Below the pieces are notes generated by a model. The model was not told the origin of the DNA. It did not search any database and worked only from the letters and a program-made list of their open reading frames with translations. The position numbers and the translations under genes were made by a program. From the NCBI GenBank assembly GCA_027579435.1, contig JANBPK010001636.1, positions 1 to 20,501 of the forward strand: 20,501 nt of DNA, in the 5' to 3' direction. The first letter of the stretch is position 1, and each line of letters starts with the position of its first letter. Below are positions 9,988-19,562 of this stretch, in pieces. This DNA is from Candolleomyces eurysporus. Lineage: Eukaryota > Basidiomycota > Agaricomycetes > Agaricales > Psathyrellaceae.

Positions 9988-12900
9988 CTATAAGCTGGAG
10001 GAGTTCAAGAGCGCGAGATTCCGGTTGTAGATCGAGATGATTTCAATCGGCAAGTCGATCCTTGGCGATCGCTGCAGACCTAGATGAACACTCTGGATCA
10101 TGGAGTGCCAGTGAATCACTTCTGCTACGTCGACATCGTTGTGTGGTCCTGCCATAGCGTTCCAAAGAGCGACCAACTGCTCGACGATGTACTCATTCTG
10201 AGCGAGGAACGTCGGGTCGGCGTCAGCGAGACCGTCAACGAACTGAAGAGCGGATTTGAGCTGGTAGGTACCCGACTCGAATGCCAGTCAATAGCCAAGA
10301 GGCTGTGCACGGCTGGCCAGCTCTCTTTGGAGAGTCGAGGCCAGCTAGCTTGAAGGATGTTGCAGAAGGTGTGCACTTTGCGAGGAAGCGTGAGGTTTCG
10401 AAACAGGAAATCAACGCCCTCCGTTGGAGGTCCAAGAACGTGTTCATCGAGGGAGGCGGGGAATGCGTAGAGATGTGTCGCTGCGAGCCCAGGACGTTCT
10501 TCGCACTGGTCGAATTCGGGGAATTTTACGATAAGGAGCTTGATGATGATGAAAAGCAGTGGCCCGTTTTGCATTGTGTATGGACCGGGGTTCAAGCACG
10601 AAGGCGGATTCATAGTGAGCAAAAGTTTGGTCGAGGGGCTGATGGTGTGGCAGAATAAGCCCAAGGCGTCAAGGTGCGCCTAATCGGATACTGGATTGGT
10701 CACTGGCTGCAAACCTTCTACTTATTGAGTAAATCGTGGACATTGAATCGATACGATAACAGACTCACCGGTGTAGGCCGCAGAGAAACACCCCTGAACC
10801 AAGGGGCTTGCTAAGGTGAGTGGACACGGGAATGGGTCTGATTCCACGATGCATGCCCCGGGCTTCTTCGGAANTTTTTTCTGCCAGAGACTTAAGTGTC
10901 TCGCTGCTTCCATCTTGATTGAGACGCCGGTCCCACCGGACAACCTTGCAAAGGAGATGTTCGACGAAAATGGTGCTAAAACCAATCAGTTCTTTATCTT
11001 CGTTTGACATGGTCTGGTCGAGATGACTGTAGACCAGGTGAAAGGCGAATCGAGCGGCGTTGGTGTTGACGACTTTGAATCCAATGGCCTCCAAGCCGCG
11101 GAAGGCCCCTAGCTGGGGTCGCGTCCAGATCCAATCTGCCATCGTCCGTTGATCAGGCATGTCAACGACTCCGAACAATGCAAGCGAGTTGACTAGTTGG
11201 AGGGCGGTGAGTCCGCCAATACCAGAAATGCGCAGGTTGTGGACCATTTCCAATGCTTCCTTCCAACTTCTCCTGGGCCCCGTCCATTTCCGATAGTCTT
11301 GGCCAGCCATATCTCCAAGAAATAAGGTCCAATCGTTAACGACGCGGTCCTCGAAGTATGGGGTGAATTTGGCTTGCAAGGTGAATTTAGCTCCATTTGT
11401 CCCTCGTTGAGTCGGTTGAGCAGATAACAGGTTGCTTGGCTGACCCCAAGCGCGGTTGTCATCATATTTGAGAAGCCCTTCAAGGACCGCGCCTAATTCT
11501 TCAAGATTATCGCTCTCTAGATGCTCGTTCTCCCACAAGGCAGTATTGAATTTGGTGACCATATCTTGGACGGACTCGGACCAGAACCCTCCATGACCTG
11601 TGAGATGCTCCTGAAACTTCTCCGTCATTGCTCCCTGTCCTGTTCCAAACCATGACAGAAGGTTTGAGAGGCCATAGGGTCCGGTCAAGGGGCGATCGCC
11701 CAAGTACTTCGACAGGATGGTAGCGAGGCGATTGAAATGGCGAGCAGGATTCGTATGATCGGGGTTATAGGCACTGTGACTGCTTCTGGTAGCGTGCTCG
11801 CCTCTCAAGACACGTCCGAGACTCTCAACCACCCATGTCTTGCCCCGCCTCTCCTGTAGTGACTCCCGAAGCATGAGGCCGAGGATCGCGATGTTGGCAT
11901 CCTGGGGCATCACTTGATCCAACGATATCGGGCCAAACACAAGGGAACGGCCTCTATGATGAGTTTTGGCAGAGTTCTTCGATGAAGGGGAGAAGTGATT
12001 GACTAGACACGTGTGTATAACGTTGCCCATCTCGGTCAGTGTTGTCCGAATTTCAGGAGTAAGTAAATCTTGAGCTGCTCGAACGAAGGGGCCGCGCAAT
12101 TGATCCAGGTTATTCAAGACCTTCGGGGCGGCGTCGCGAGTATTGGAACAGGTATTGCCTGCTATGAAGTTGGGGGAATTGAGAAGGGGAGTCATTCGGT
12201 CCGACACCAGAATGGCATCGGATTGGGTTGCCTCCACAAGACATGAGAGCATTGCTCCTCTGACGATGCACCGATTCACCGCTTGGTCAGGCGATCTGAA
12301 ATGCTTGGTCGTCTGCAGAAGCTTGTCGTATTTAATGAGGTGGGGATTTACGAGCTCCTCAGTGAGGATCGCCTGCACGACTTTTGAAAGAAGGGCCTGG
12401 CAAGACCACGGGTGCCTGGCCCAGACTTCTTGGTAGACTGGCCGTTGAAGTGAGATATCGGAAGCACTGCTTGAAGGCCGCAACCCATAGAGATCTCCAG
12501 GGAGCGAATCGAGAGGCATGCTCGGCCTTGGACCCAAGTCCGGCGTCAATGAAGGAGAGTCGAAATCGGTGCCGGTCCTTCCCTCTTGGTCCGCCTTGCG
12601 AGCCTGGAATTGGTTCTCGACGTCGATCAAAAACCACATTACGTGACTGCAGAGCTTCGCAAGATAGGGTGAGATCTTCGAGAATTTGGTGAAACCCTGA
12701 TCCCGAAACTCCTTGGCCGCCAATTCCCCAATACCACCTCCTGAATGCTGCTTCTGGAACCAGGAGAACACCCTTATAAGCGAGCGGCCAATCTGCCACT
12801 GCAGAACTGCCTTCGCTAGCGCTGCCTTTGCATGATCTTCCCGCAAGCTGGCCAACGCCGATGCGCATCGTTGCACACGATGAAATTGAGCAACTGCTTG

Positions 12901-15900
12901 AGGGAGAGTATCGTCGAGGATGATTGAGATATACGCTTCGAAGATGATATCGGCCGATGAATGATCCAACCAGGACTCAAGAACTGAGTTTAACGTGGGC
13001 GACTTTTTCCTCGCTCGGGTGGGGAGAACGAAGCTTGCAATGTCACGAATGCCTGATAATTCGTTTTGAAGATCGTCTTTGTCAAGAAGGGCTCGGACTC
13101 GCTTTACGTCGAGCTTGCCGACGGTCTTGGACCACAGTTCGAGTGCATTATGTTGCGTAACCTTGATAGTGATATTACTCTTCTGGAGATCGTTCCAATA
13201 CTTCGTTACGAGACTCTCACAGCCCCTAGACTGATGTTAGACATTGAATCAAAAATTAAAAGACCACATACTCGTTAATGTTAAAGGAATTGAGGAATTC
13301 CTCCTTTCTGTAACCTTCATATTTCGTCATGTAGCCGAAACCCTGTGGATGTGTCTACGTCAGAAGACTGCACCAGGATGCGAAATGCACCCTTACGTCT
13401 CGGCCGGTTCGATGAAGCCGGAAACCTTCGACATCGAAATCCTCCATTTGGCTATCTCCGCTGCTTTGGCCTTCACTGGTCCTCGCTTCCTCAACATGGT
13501 GATCGTCTTGACCAGTGTTAATCCCTCTTTCCCCTTGGTCCATCGACACGGTGTTTCGTTTGCTTGCAGAAGGTCCTTCCCCAATATCATCTGGGGCAAC
13601 CGCAGAATTTGCCCGGCCTGCCGCTCCACTGTTGGCTCTTCCGGCCTGACTCTGGCGCGATCCGCCCCCCCTTGATGTATTGTTCTTCTTTCCTTGTAGC
13701 TGCGAATTCTTCTGGCGTTTGGGTGCTGGGTAAGGTGTCTCCGTTGCGCTGACATTGAGATCTTCGTGGGTGCCTTTGGCTCCGCCCCGAACTTCACTTG
13801 TTTTGCCCTCGGAAAACGACAAACGTTTCCGCTTGCGTGACTGATTCTTGCTGGAATTGCACTCTGCAAGGTGTGCTCCACTTTCGTTTATATCTCCACC
13901 AGCGATAACGTCCGTCATACGGGGAGGGGTTCGACTTCTTGTCGAATGTGGTCCTTCCATCTCATCCACAAGCTCATCGCCGGAACGCTGTACTGGATCT
14001 TCTACAATCTCCCCGAAGGTGTCGAGCCTTCCTCTCGGACCTAGATCCGGCTGCAGGGCTGACAGTGTCAGCTGAGTGCTGCCCTCAACCGTGGATAGAG
14101 GGGGAAGGTGGGCTTGAAGCGACTCCGGTAAGAGTCGACGAACAAATTTCTCAAAGTTTTCATTCCCTTGCAAGCTAACCGCGCCGATCAGAATATTGAA
14201 CGAGTGAGTGAAGATCATTCAGAACTTACAGCGAAGCTTCAACACACTTTGGTTTGTCTTCTCCGTCTAACACTACGCTCCAATAGATCTATTAAAAGGG
14301 TCAACTATCTTTCAGAGTTGCATTACAATCAAGCGTACCTTTCCATCCGTTAAACGCATATTCTCAACCCTGACGATGATCGCGGTCTTGTAGTCGGGTC
14401 GAATCTCGTCAGGGTCCTCTTCCGATTCCCCATCATCACAGAAAATCCCAATATCAGTACGCCCTCCATGCTTAAGTTGGTCTTTCAGATTTGCTACAGC
14501 TTGATCCTCTTCACCAATGAAATGCCGTAGATTTTCCCGCTGCTGTTTGCGAACTTGATTTCGGATCACCGGGATGGCATATGTCGTGCACCGCTGCCTC
14601 AGGTATGTATAATGCCTAAGCATCTTCTCGAAGTAGTCGCGCTGGGAAATGAAGTCGAATGGAAGAGGAGGCACTTTTACGAGCTCTCCGGCCTGGTTCC
14701 GATACTTGAGGAGTGTTGACAACTCAGCTACGGGAACGTCAACTTAGAAGAGAAGCTCCTCAGAATATTTTTGAAGACAGGCTTACCTGGAGGTATGTCG
14801 AGTTCCAAACAGCACATTTGCATATACTTGAGGAAATACCAAGAGACCTCCCAAGCATGGCGAGTTGAATATCCTTCATCTCCCCCAAGTACGGTGTGTC
14901 CATCTTCAGCGAAGTTGAGGTTTTGCGATCGATGCAGTTGGCTGGGACCAAAATTGCCGAACGGTATAGCCGGTGTCATGTTGGCGCCCGCATTACGATT
15001 CACTGTCGCACTGGTTGCATAGCAAACGTATCCAATCCGGTTCTCCGGGCCAACAGTATCCCAAGCCGTCTTCAGATTTGTCTTGTACCATTCTTGGCGC
15101 TCCTTCTGTGTTTCGCTGGGAGCAAAGCCGCCATGGATATCCGTTCCTTTGAACACCAACATGACGATCCACACTCCCTTCTCTCGACAATACACTCCGG
15201 ATCGAGCAAGGCAAAAAGGGCCAGAATCAGCATCTAACGGAGATCAATACGGCCTCTATGCACGGAGAGAACTAGAACGTACTAGGGGGGAGATTGAGGA
15301 GGAGGATGAACGCAGTCCAGCGTGTGATGCAATCTTGATCGTCGCAATGGAAGGTTCCCTGAAACCCTAAGCCCTCTTCGAGCGACACACCAATCGATGA
15401 GACGTTGAGCTGAAGGCTGGTGAAGCTCCCTTTCAAGCCTCCCGAAGTATAGACATTGTTGGCTTTCGAGTGAAAGTTGGTAATCTCGTATTCAGCTTTG
15501 GAAAGGGATATCATCATCAACCAGTCATACAGCTCGTTGAGGATCACCAGAATTGCGCCGATTTGAGTTTGAGCCCGGACTCCATTCACCTGGGATGCTG
15601 GAAGGGACACGCCTTGGCCTTCTCCTTTCATAACTGTTCCACCGAGGCTGTATGAGCCATCACGACTCTTAGAGTCCTTTGTGGCGGACGAGCGGTCATT
15701 GGGCTTCAGTCCATCGAGATAGCACACACGGGTGATGTCTTTCTGCTTTTTTCCCCATGACAAAATAGCGAGTTGCGTGCAAAGTAGGGAGAAACGGGGA
15801 TAAAGGTGTGGATGCTGTGACTGAATGGAGTCCAGGGTGTGGTATGCGCCAACGGTCATTGGTTCGTTGGGATCCCCGTTCACGAACTGAACGATGGGGA

Positions 15901-16558
15901 CCCCCGCGAGCATTGCGACCATGCCGGCGATTGGTCGCACGACGTAGTGTTCACCCCTCTCGTCGAGGACGGGGGCGACCGTTCGGGAAGAAATGAGGTT
16001 CCGCATTCGTTCTACCTCCTCGTCTCGTTCTGTGACGGACCAGTTTGACGCCATGACAAAGCCGAGCTTGTACTGGTCCGTCTGGACCAGCTCCCAGGTT
16101 TTGGACTGGGGAGTGTACTTTCCAGGAGGAGTGTCGGCATCCGGTGGCGGTGGTTGATAGATTCTCTGAGAGGGAATCGGGAAATTTGATAAATCCTCTG
16201 GCTCATAGTGAAATTCGTCTCGTCCAAAAGCTAGTGCCGGTGGCAAAAGGCGGGGGATCCCGATATATGGTCGTTTGGCGGCTTCTTGTCCTAAATCTCC
16301 AAGTTTGAGCTCAAATCCCCCGCCTACAGCAAGAACAAACCTTACCGTATGCATGGTGGTCTCGTACGTTGAAGGGTGGGACCTCGGCTGGACGGGAACG
16401 TAAGTTTAGGAGGTGAGTGATGGGTTCGAGTCGTACCCTCCAACAGTGCGTGCTTGTGGAATTCAGAGAGGCCTGGTATCCATGGTCAACATCATGTTCG
16501 TATTTATTTTGTTGGGAACTCGCAAAATCGCACCTTCATCGAGCTCTGAGCTTGCCAT
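9988..16558 (-). CDS. Large predicted 2-oxoglutarate/Fe(II) dioxygenase-like protein, multi-exon
   Basis: Nine exons join in phase: 16558-16534, 16472-16368, 16323-15283, 15233-14787, 14727-14339, 14288-14230, 14174-13397, 13342-13272, and 13225 to at least 10,876, giving about 1,755 residues. Residues about 360-475 show a double-stranded beta-helix oxygenase signature: H369-C-D371 (GTFHCDDQDC, an HxD iron site), strand FILLLNLPP, GPFCLARSGVY, then VFKGTDIHGGFAP with distal H424, and Arg candidates R456 (NRIGYVCY) or R470. Similar HxD...HGG layouts occur in fungal TET/JBP-like and related oxygenases, so nucleic-acid demethylation is possible, but the substrate is not shown. Residues about 690-950 are polar and basic with NLS-like KRKR and KRQK. 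The long C-terminal region (972 on) is of a kind I associate with agaric hypothetical proteins. An N at 10874 leaves the frame uncertain below it; coding-like text (LVALWNAMAGPHNDVDVAEV) continues to a stop at 9988 with a probable frameshift and a TGA. Confidence 0.72.
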
Positions 16559-16677
16559 TGTATCACAAATGATAAAGCTGCAATAAAGACGAATTTTCGA
16601 AATTACCAAATCCGACACCAACCAGCTGTCTGAAAACGGAAGGGCCCCTATTCCCAAGCAGGCCGATGCCAGCGGCC

Positions 16678-16685
16678 CTTATATA
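16678..16685 (-). promoter_or_regulatory. TATA box of the dioxygenase-like gene
   Basis: TATATAAG on the minus strand, about 120 bp upstream of the chosen ATG (16558-16556). The spacing is similar to that of the other two TATA boxes in the window, which supports this start. The rest of 16,559-16,838 is intergenic with no other signal seen. Confidence 0.55.
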
Positions 16686-16838
16686 GATTACAGTACACGT
16701 TACAGCACAGAGACGAAGGTAGGACAGATGTAGCTACAGCTACACATTTACAATAAGTCAAGATAGTTGGTTGTGGTAGATGTGGATACGGAGGTGACTC
16801 GTCACACACCGCTGGCGCAGGATCCCTGCTGGGAGCTA

Positions 16839-18662
16839 TTAATTAGATCCCTGCTGCGGGTTAATATCGGCAAGGGCACGACGTTGTTCACGTTCTCTTC
16901 TCCACTCTCGGATTCTGCCCCTGACTGTCGGAACGACTTTAGGTGTATCTCCAGGAGTGACATGATAACGGGGGAATATCTTTCTGTAGGAATGTCAACG
17001 ACAGCTTTTACAACACAATCGATCAGAAACTCACAGATTCCACCACATTAATAACTCATCTACCTCCTCCTTCTCCTTCGGATCCTCCAGAAATTGGAGG
17101 ACGGAAGCATAGAACTTTTCTGAGTCGCTCTGAGTCTCACCAAGGCACAGATTCTCATTCGAGCTCAGGCCGAATCGCACCTGTTAAATGCGTCAAGACT
17201 GGACGAACAAAGGCTCAAGAAAACCGCTTGCCAGGGTAGCAATGTATGCCAAAGAGGGTATCGTAACACTTCTCATACCGTTTATCTCCGCGTTTCCTGC
17301 ACGAGTCGCCCGTGTTGCTTCTTCAACGGAGCTCGGCGATGTAAAGACGTGTTTGAATCCCTGGTTATTCAGCGTCAGCTACGCAGATGCGGTCAAAGGA
17401 TAAAAACGTACTTTAACAAGTAGATCTCCTCGCCAGAGGCCGTCCCAAGGGTTTTCCCTGTTGTACGGCCTCTCATAAATGAAGGAAGGCCAGTTATCCC
17501 CGGAAACAGTCAGTTCCCCTGTCTTAAGCTTTTCCCGTATGCTAGATTGCGAACATGAATCAATACTGTGTTGGTGCAGCCTTTGGCAGGATATTTACTT
17601 ACCTAGAATTTGCCCAATCCAACATTGGAGGACAAAGCAATTCGCCCGTTCGGTAGTCACTGTGGTTTTTGATGTGTTTGTTCAAGGAGCACATTTTAAG
17701 CAAACCAAATGCAAGGGTTGACTTTGTCTACAATTTGCAATACAAATGTTCAGGCTAGGCAAATTCAAATTTGCATTGCATGTGTCTGGCCTCCTTCTGC
17801 CACCACTAAAACTTTGCTCAATATGTGTCCAATATAGGCACATTGAACACAAACTGTAAACAAATGCATTCCTTGCACCTGATTTGCTCCAGATGTGCTC
17901 ATTGAACAAACACATTAAAATCCGCAGTGAGTGGAAGAAGCCGCGATCTGACTTCCTGTTCTTGGAGAGGGATGGGATGAGCGCGCTACCCGGGGGCGTT
18001 ATCCAGCCAATTATGGCCCCCTTTGTAGACCTGACGTCATCAGCGCGAGCCCTGCCCACCCCATGGTCTAACTGTCAAGTGCAATGAAGTCAGAGGAGTC
18101 TCGAGTTATAGAACTGAGGCCAGCCTACCGTGCTTGCAATGTAGAGGAGCTCCTGCGTTGAAGCGTTCATAAGTCGTATATCTAAGCCTGGTGCAAGGCC
18201 TTTTAGTTGGGTAAATATGTTATGCTCATGTTGCTCCCTGTTTAATTTTCAGCGTAAGTCAATTGATGATTACTTGTCTGGAGACGACGTACTCTGGTGA
18301 AAGCTCCAAAAAATGGAGTAAACCGGCTTTCATCTCGATCTGCCGCATAAGTCCTTCCTTGATCAACGGGAAAATCCTGCAAAAGCCATGAATAGTGCGT
18401 CCAAAGTGCTTCCCATTTCCAACCAGCGGATCAGATTTCTGATCGCTGTATGACTGATCAGCAGGAGGCATTATCGAAAGGAGAACACATCCACCCACGT
18501 CCTTCGCCTTGGTCCTAAAGAAAGGTTGCCGTTCTCATTGTTTTCACCGTCGTCGTCGTCTCTCCCTCGTCGGCCAAGGACTTGGGCAGTTCCACCCCCA
18601 TTGGGAGGCGCTCCGCTATTCTGACCGCCGGCGTGATCGTGGAGCATAATAATGCGATACAA
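16839..18662 (-). pseudogene. DUF6698-like agaric protein gene, disrupted by a MITE
   Basis: Eight exons: 18662-18499, 18445-18274, 18233-18129, 18071-17603, 17541-17412, 17360-17232, 17180-17035 and 16983-16839. Without the insertion in exon 4, all phases agree and give 394 codons plus stop. Family landmarks, from memory of agaric hypothetical proteins I believe are grouped as DUF6698, are KHFGRTIHGFCRIFPLI, LKGLAPGLDIRLMNAS, RADDVRSTKGAIIGWITP, YRTGELLCP, NWPSFIYERPYNRENPWDG, FKHVFTSPSSVEEATRATR, VRFGLSSNE and LLMWWN..IFP. Function is unknown. The N-terminal exon is Asp/Asn/Arg-rich. The seventh exon follows a non-canonical GC-AG intron (17181-17231). As it stands, translation runs from exon 4 into the MITE and stops at 17682-17684, losing the C-terminal half unless the element is spliced out. 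The interruption looks recent, because the rest of the frame is intact. Confidence 0.82.
17658..17929. mobile_element. Non-autonomous CACTA-type MITE, 272 bp
   Basis: The ends are inverted repeats of 37 bp (17658-17694 and 17893-17929) that match at 33 of 37 positions. Both begin CACTG and contain ATGTGTTTGTTCAA and GAGCACAT. The element is flanked by a direct AGT duplication (17655-17657 and 17930-17932). CACTA/G termini with a 3-bp target duplication define the CACTA (EnSpm/CMC) superfamily. The interior is AT-rich with no transposase, and carries subterminal motif copies such as GCACATTGAACACAAA near 17,838. It sits in exon 4 of the DUF6698-like gene. The empty site TTCCACTACCGAACG (minus strand) encodes FHYRT, which fits the family. 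Confidence 0.9.
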
Positions 18663-18737
18663 GAGGAGATTTAGGGCTTCTTGGGTAGAAGGAGTAGGGC
18701 AGTGTCAACCTGACATGTTTCGATGAAAGACCCGCAT

Positions 18738-18745
18738 ATTATATA
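18738..18745 (-). promoter_or_regulatory. TATA box of the DUF6698-like gene
   Basis: TATATAAT on the minus strand, about 80 bp upstream of the ATG at 18662-18660. It supports the choice of that first exon. Confidence 0.5.
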
Positions 18746-18950
18746 CCTCTCAACCGAACCACAGATGAAAATTTGGCGACTTCATCGGATTGCTTCTGTG
18801 CCTTGCGCCCGGCGCCGGAGAACCGAAAAGAAATCAAATTGCGATGCAAATCACGCAGGAATAGGAACCCTGTTCATTGGCAGCTTTTCGAGCGAAAAGG
18901 CAGATTGGGCTGCGGACATTGACTCCAGCAGTTGGGCGCTAATGCTGTGG

Positions 18951-19380
18951 CTCTTCTCGAAAAGTCTCAAGTCTGAGTTCCTGTCTATTCGTACAGCACT
19001 TTGAGCTGCGGTTGTTTTCCAGGGGAACTGGCAAATCACAGCATCGTCATGGCGCATCCAAATGTAGCGTAGCTCAAGCCATAAAAGCCATAACGATTAA
19101 ATTATTGTATTCCCCTATGAATCTTCTGGAAAAATCTCAGGTCCAAGTTCACGTCTACTTGCACAGCACTTCAGGCTGCGGCTGTCTTCCAGGGGAATTG
19201 GCAAACCACAGCGCTGTCATGACGCATCTGAATGTAGCGTAGCTCAAGCCAAAACAATTAAGTTATCGTATCAACCTGTGGTTTGAGGGCTCTTCTCGCA
19301 AAGTTTTAGGTCCAATTTATCGTCTACTCGCACAGCACTTCGAACTGCGGTTGTCTTCCAGGGGAAATGGTGAACAAGAG
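18951..19380. repeat. Three tandem 169-170 bp repeats in a divergent promoter
   Basis: Copies start at about 18953, 19123 and 19292 (anchor CTTCTSGMAAA). Each contains CACAGCACTT (or ACAGCACTTT), a CTGCGGYTGTYTTCCAGGGGAA block and, in the first two, CAAATCACAGC/CAAACCACAGC and GAATGTAGCGTAGCTCAAGCC-like sequence. The third copy is cut short near 19,380. They occupy the space between the minus-strand DUF6698-like gene and the plus-strand gene at 19,563, so they may act as upstream regulatory repeats for one or both. Between 18,746 and 18,950 I see only a weak partial relative (cttttcgagcgaaaagg, near 18,883). Confidence 0.85.
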
Positions 19381-19469
19381 CCTGAGTGCTGTTGGGGTGT
19401 ATCCAAGACTCATGCTAATTTATCGTCAAAAATCATGTATCATGGTGCCGTATGGCCTGAGTTGAAGGC

Positions 19470-19479
19470 TATATAAAAG
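19470..19479 (+). promoter_or_regulatory. TATA box of the plus-strand gene
   Basis: TATATAAAAG, 93 bp upstream of the ATG at 19563. A pyrimidine-rich leader (tttcttcttctcgatctcgc and following CT-rich bases) lies between them. This is a strong classical fungal core promoter. Confidence 0.7.
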
Positions 19480-19562
19480 GGTACCAATTGCTCGACTAAC
19501 TAACAAGCACAAGTTTTCTTCTTCTCGATCTCGCGACCACCAACTTATCTCCTACCCTCCAA

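Noticed and set aside
16324..16345. 22-nt intron starting at GTAAGG
   Set aside because: Too short; the donor GTACGA at 16367 gives a 44-nt intron in phase with the first exons.
17658..17929. The insertion as an ordinary intron
   Set aside because: It has terminal inverted repeats and a 3-bp target duplication, and its ends are CACTG/CAGTG rather than GT/AG.
17682..18059. 125-codon minus-strand frame as a separate small gene
   Set aside because: It is exon 4 of the DUF6698-like gene running on into the MITE.
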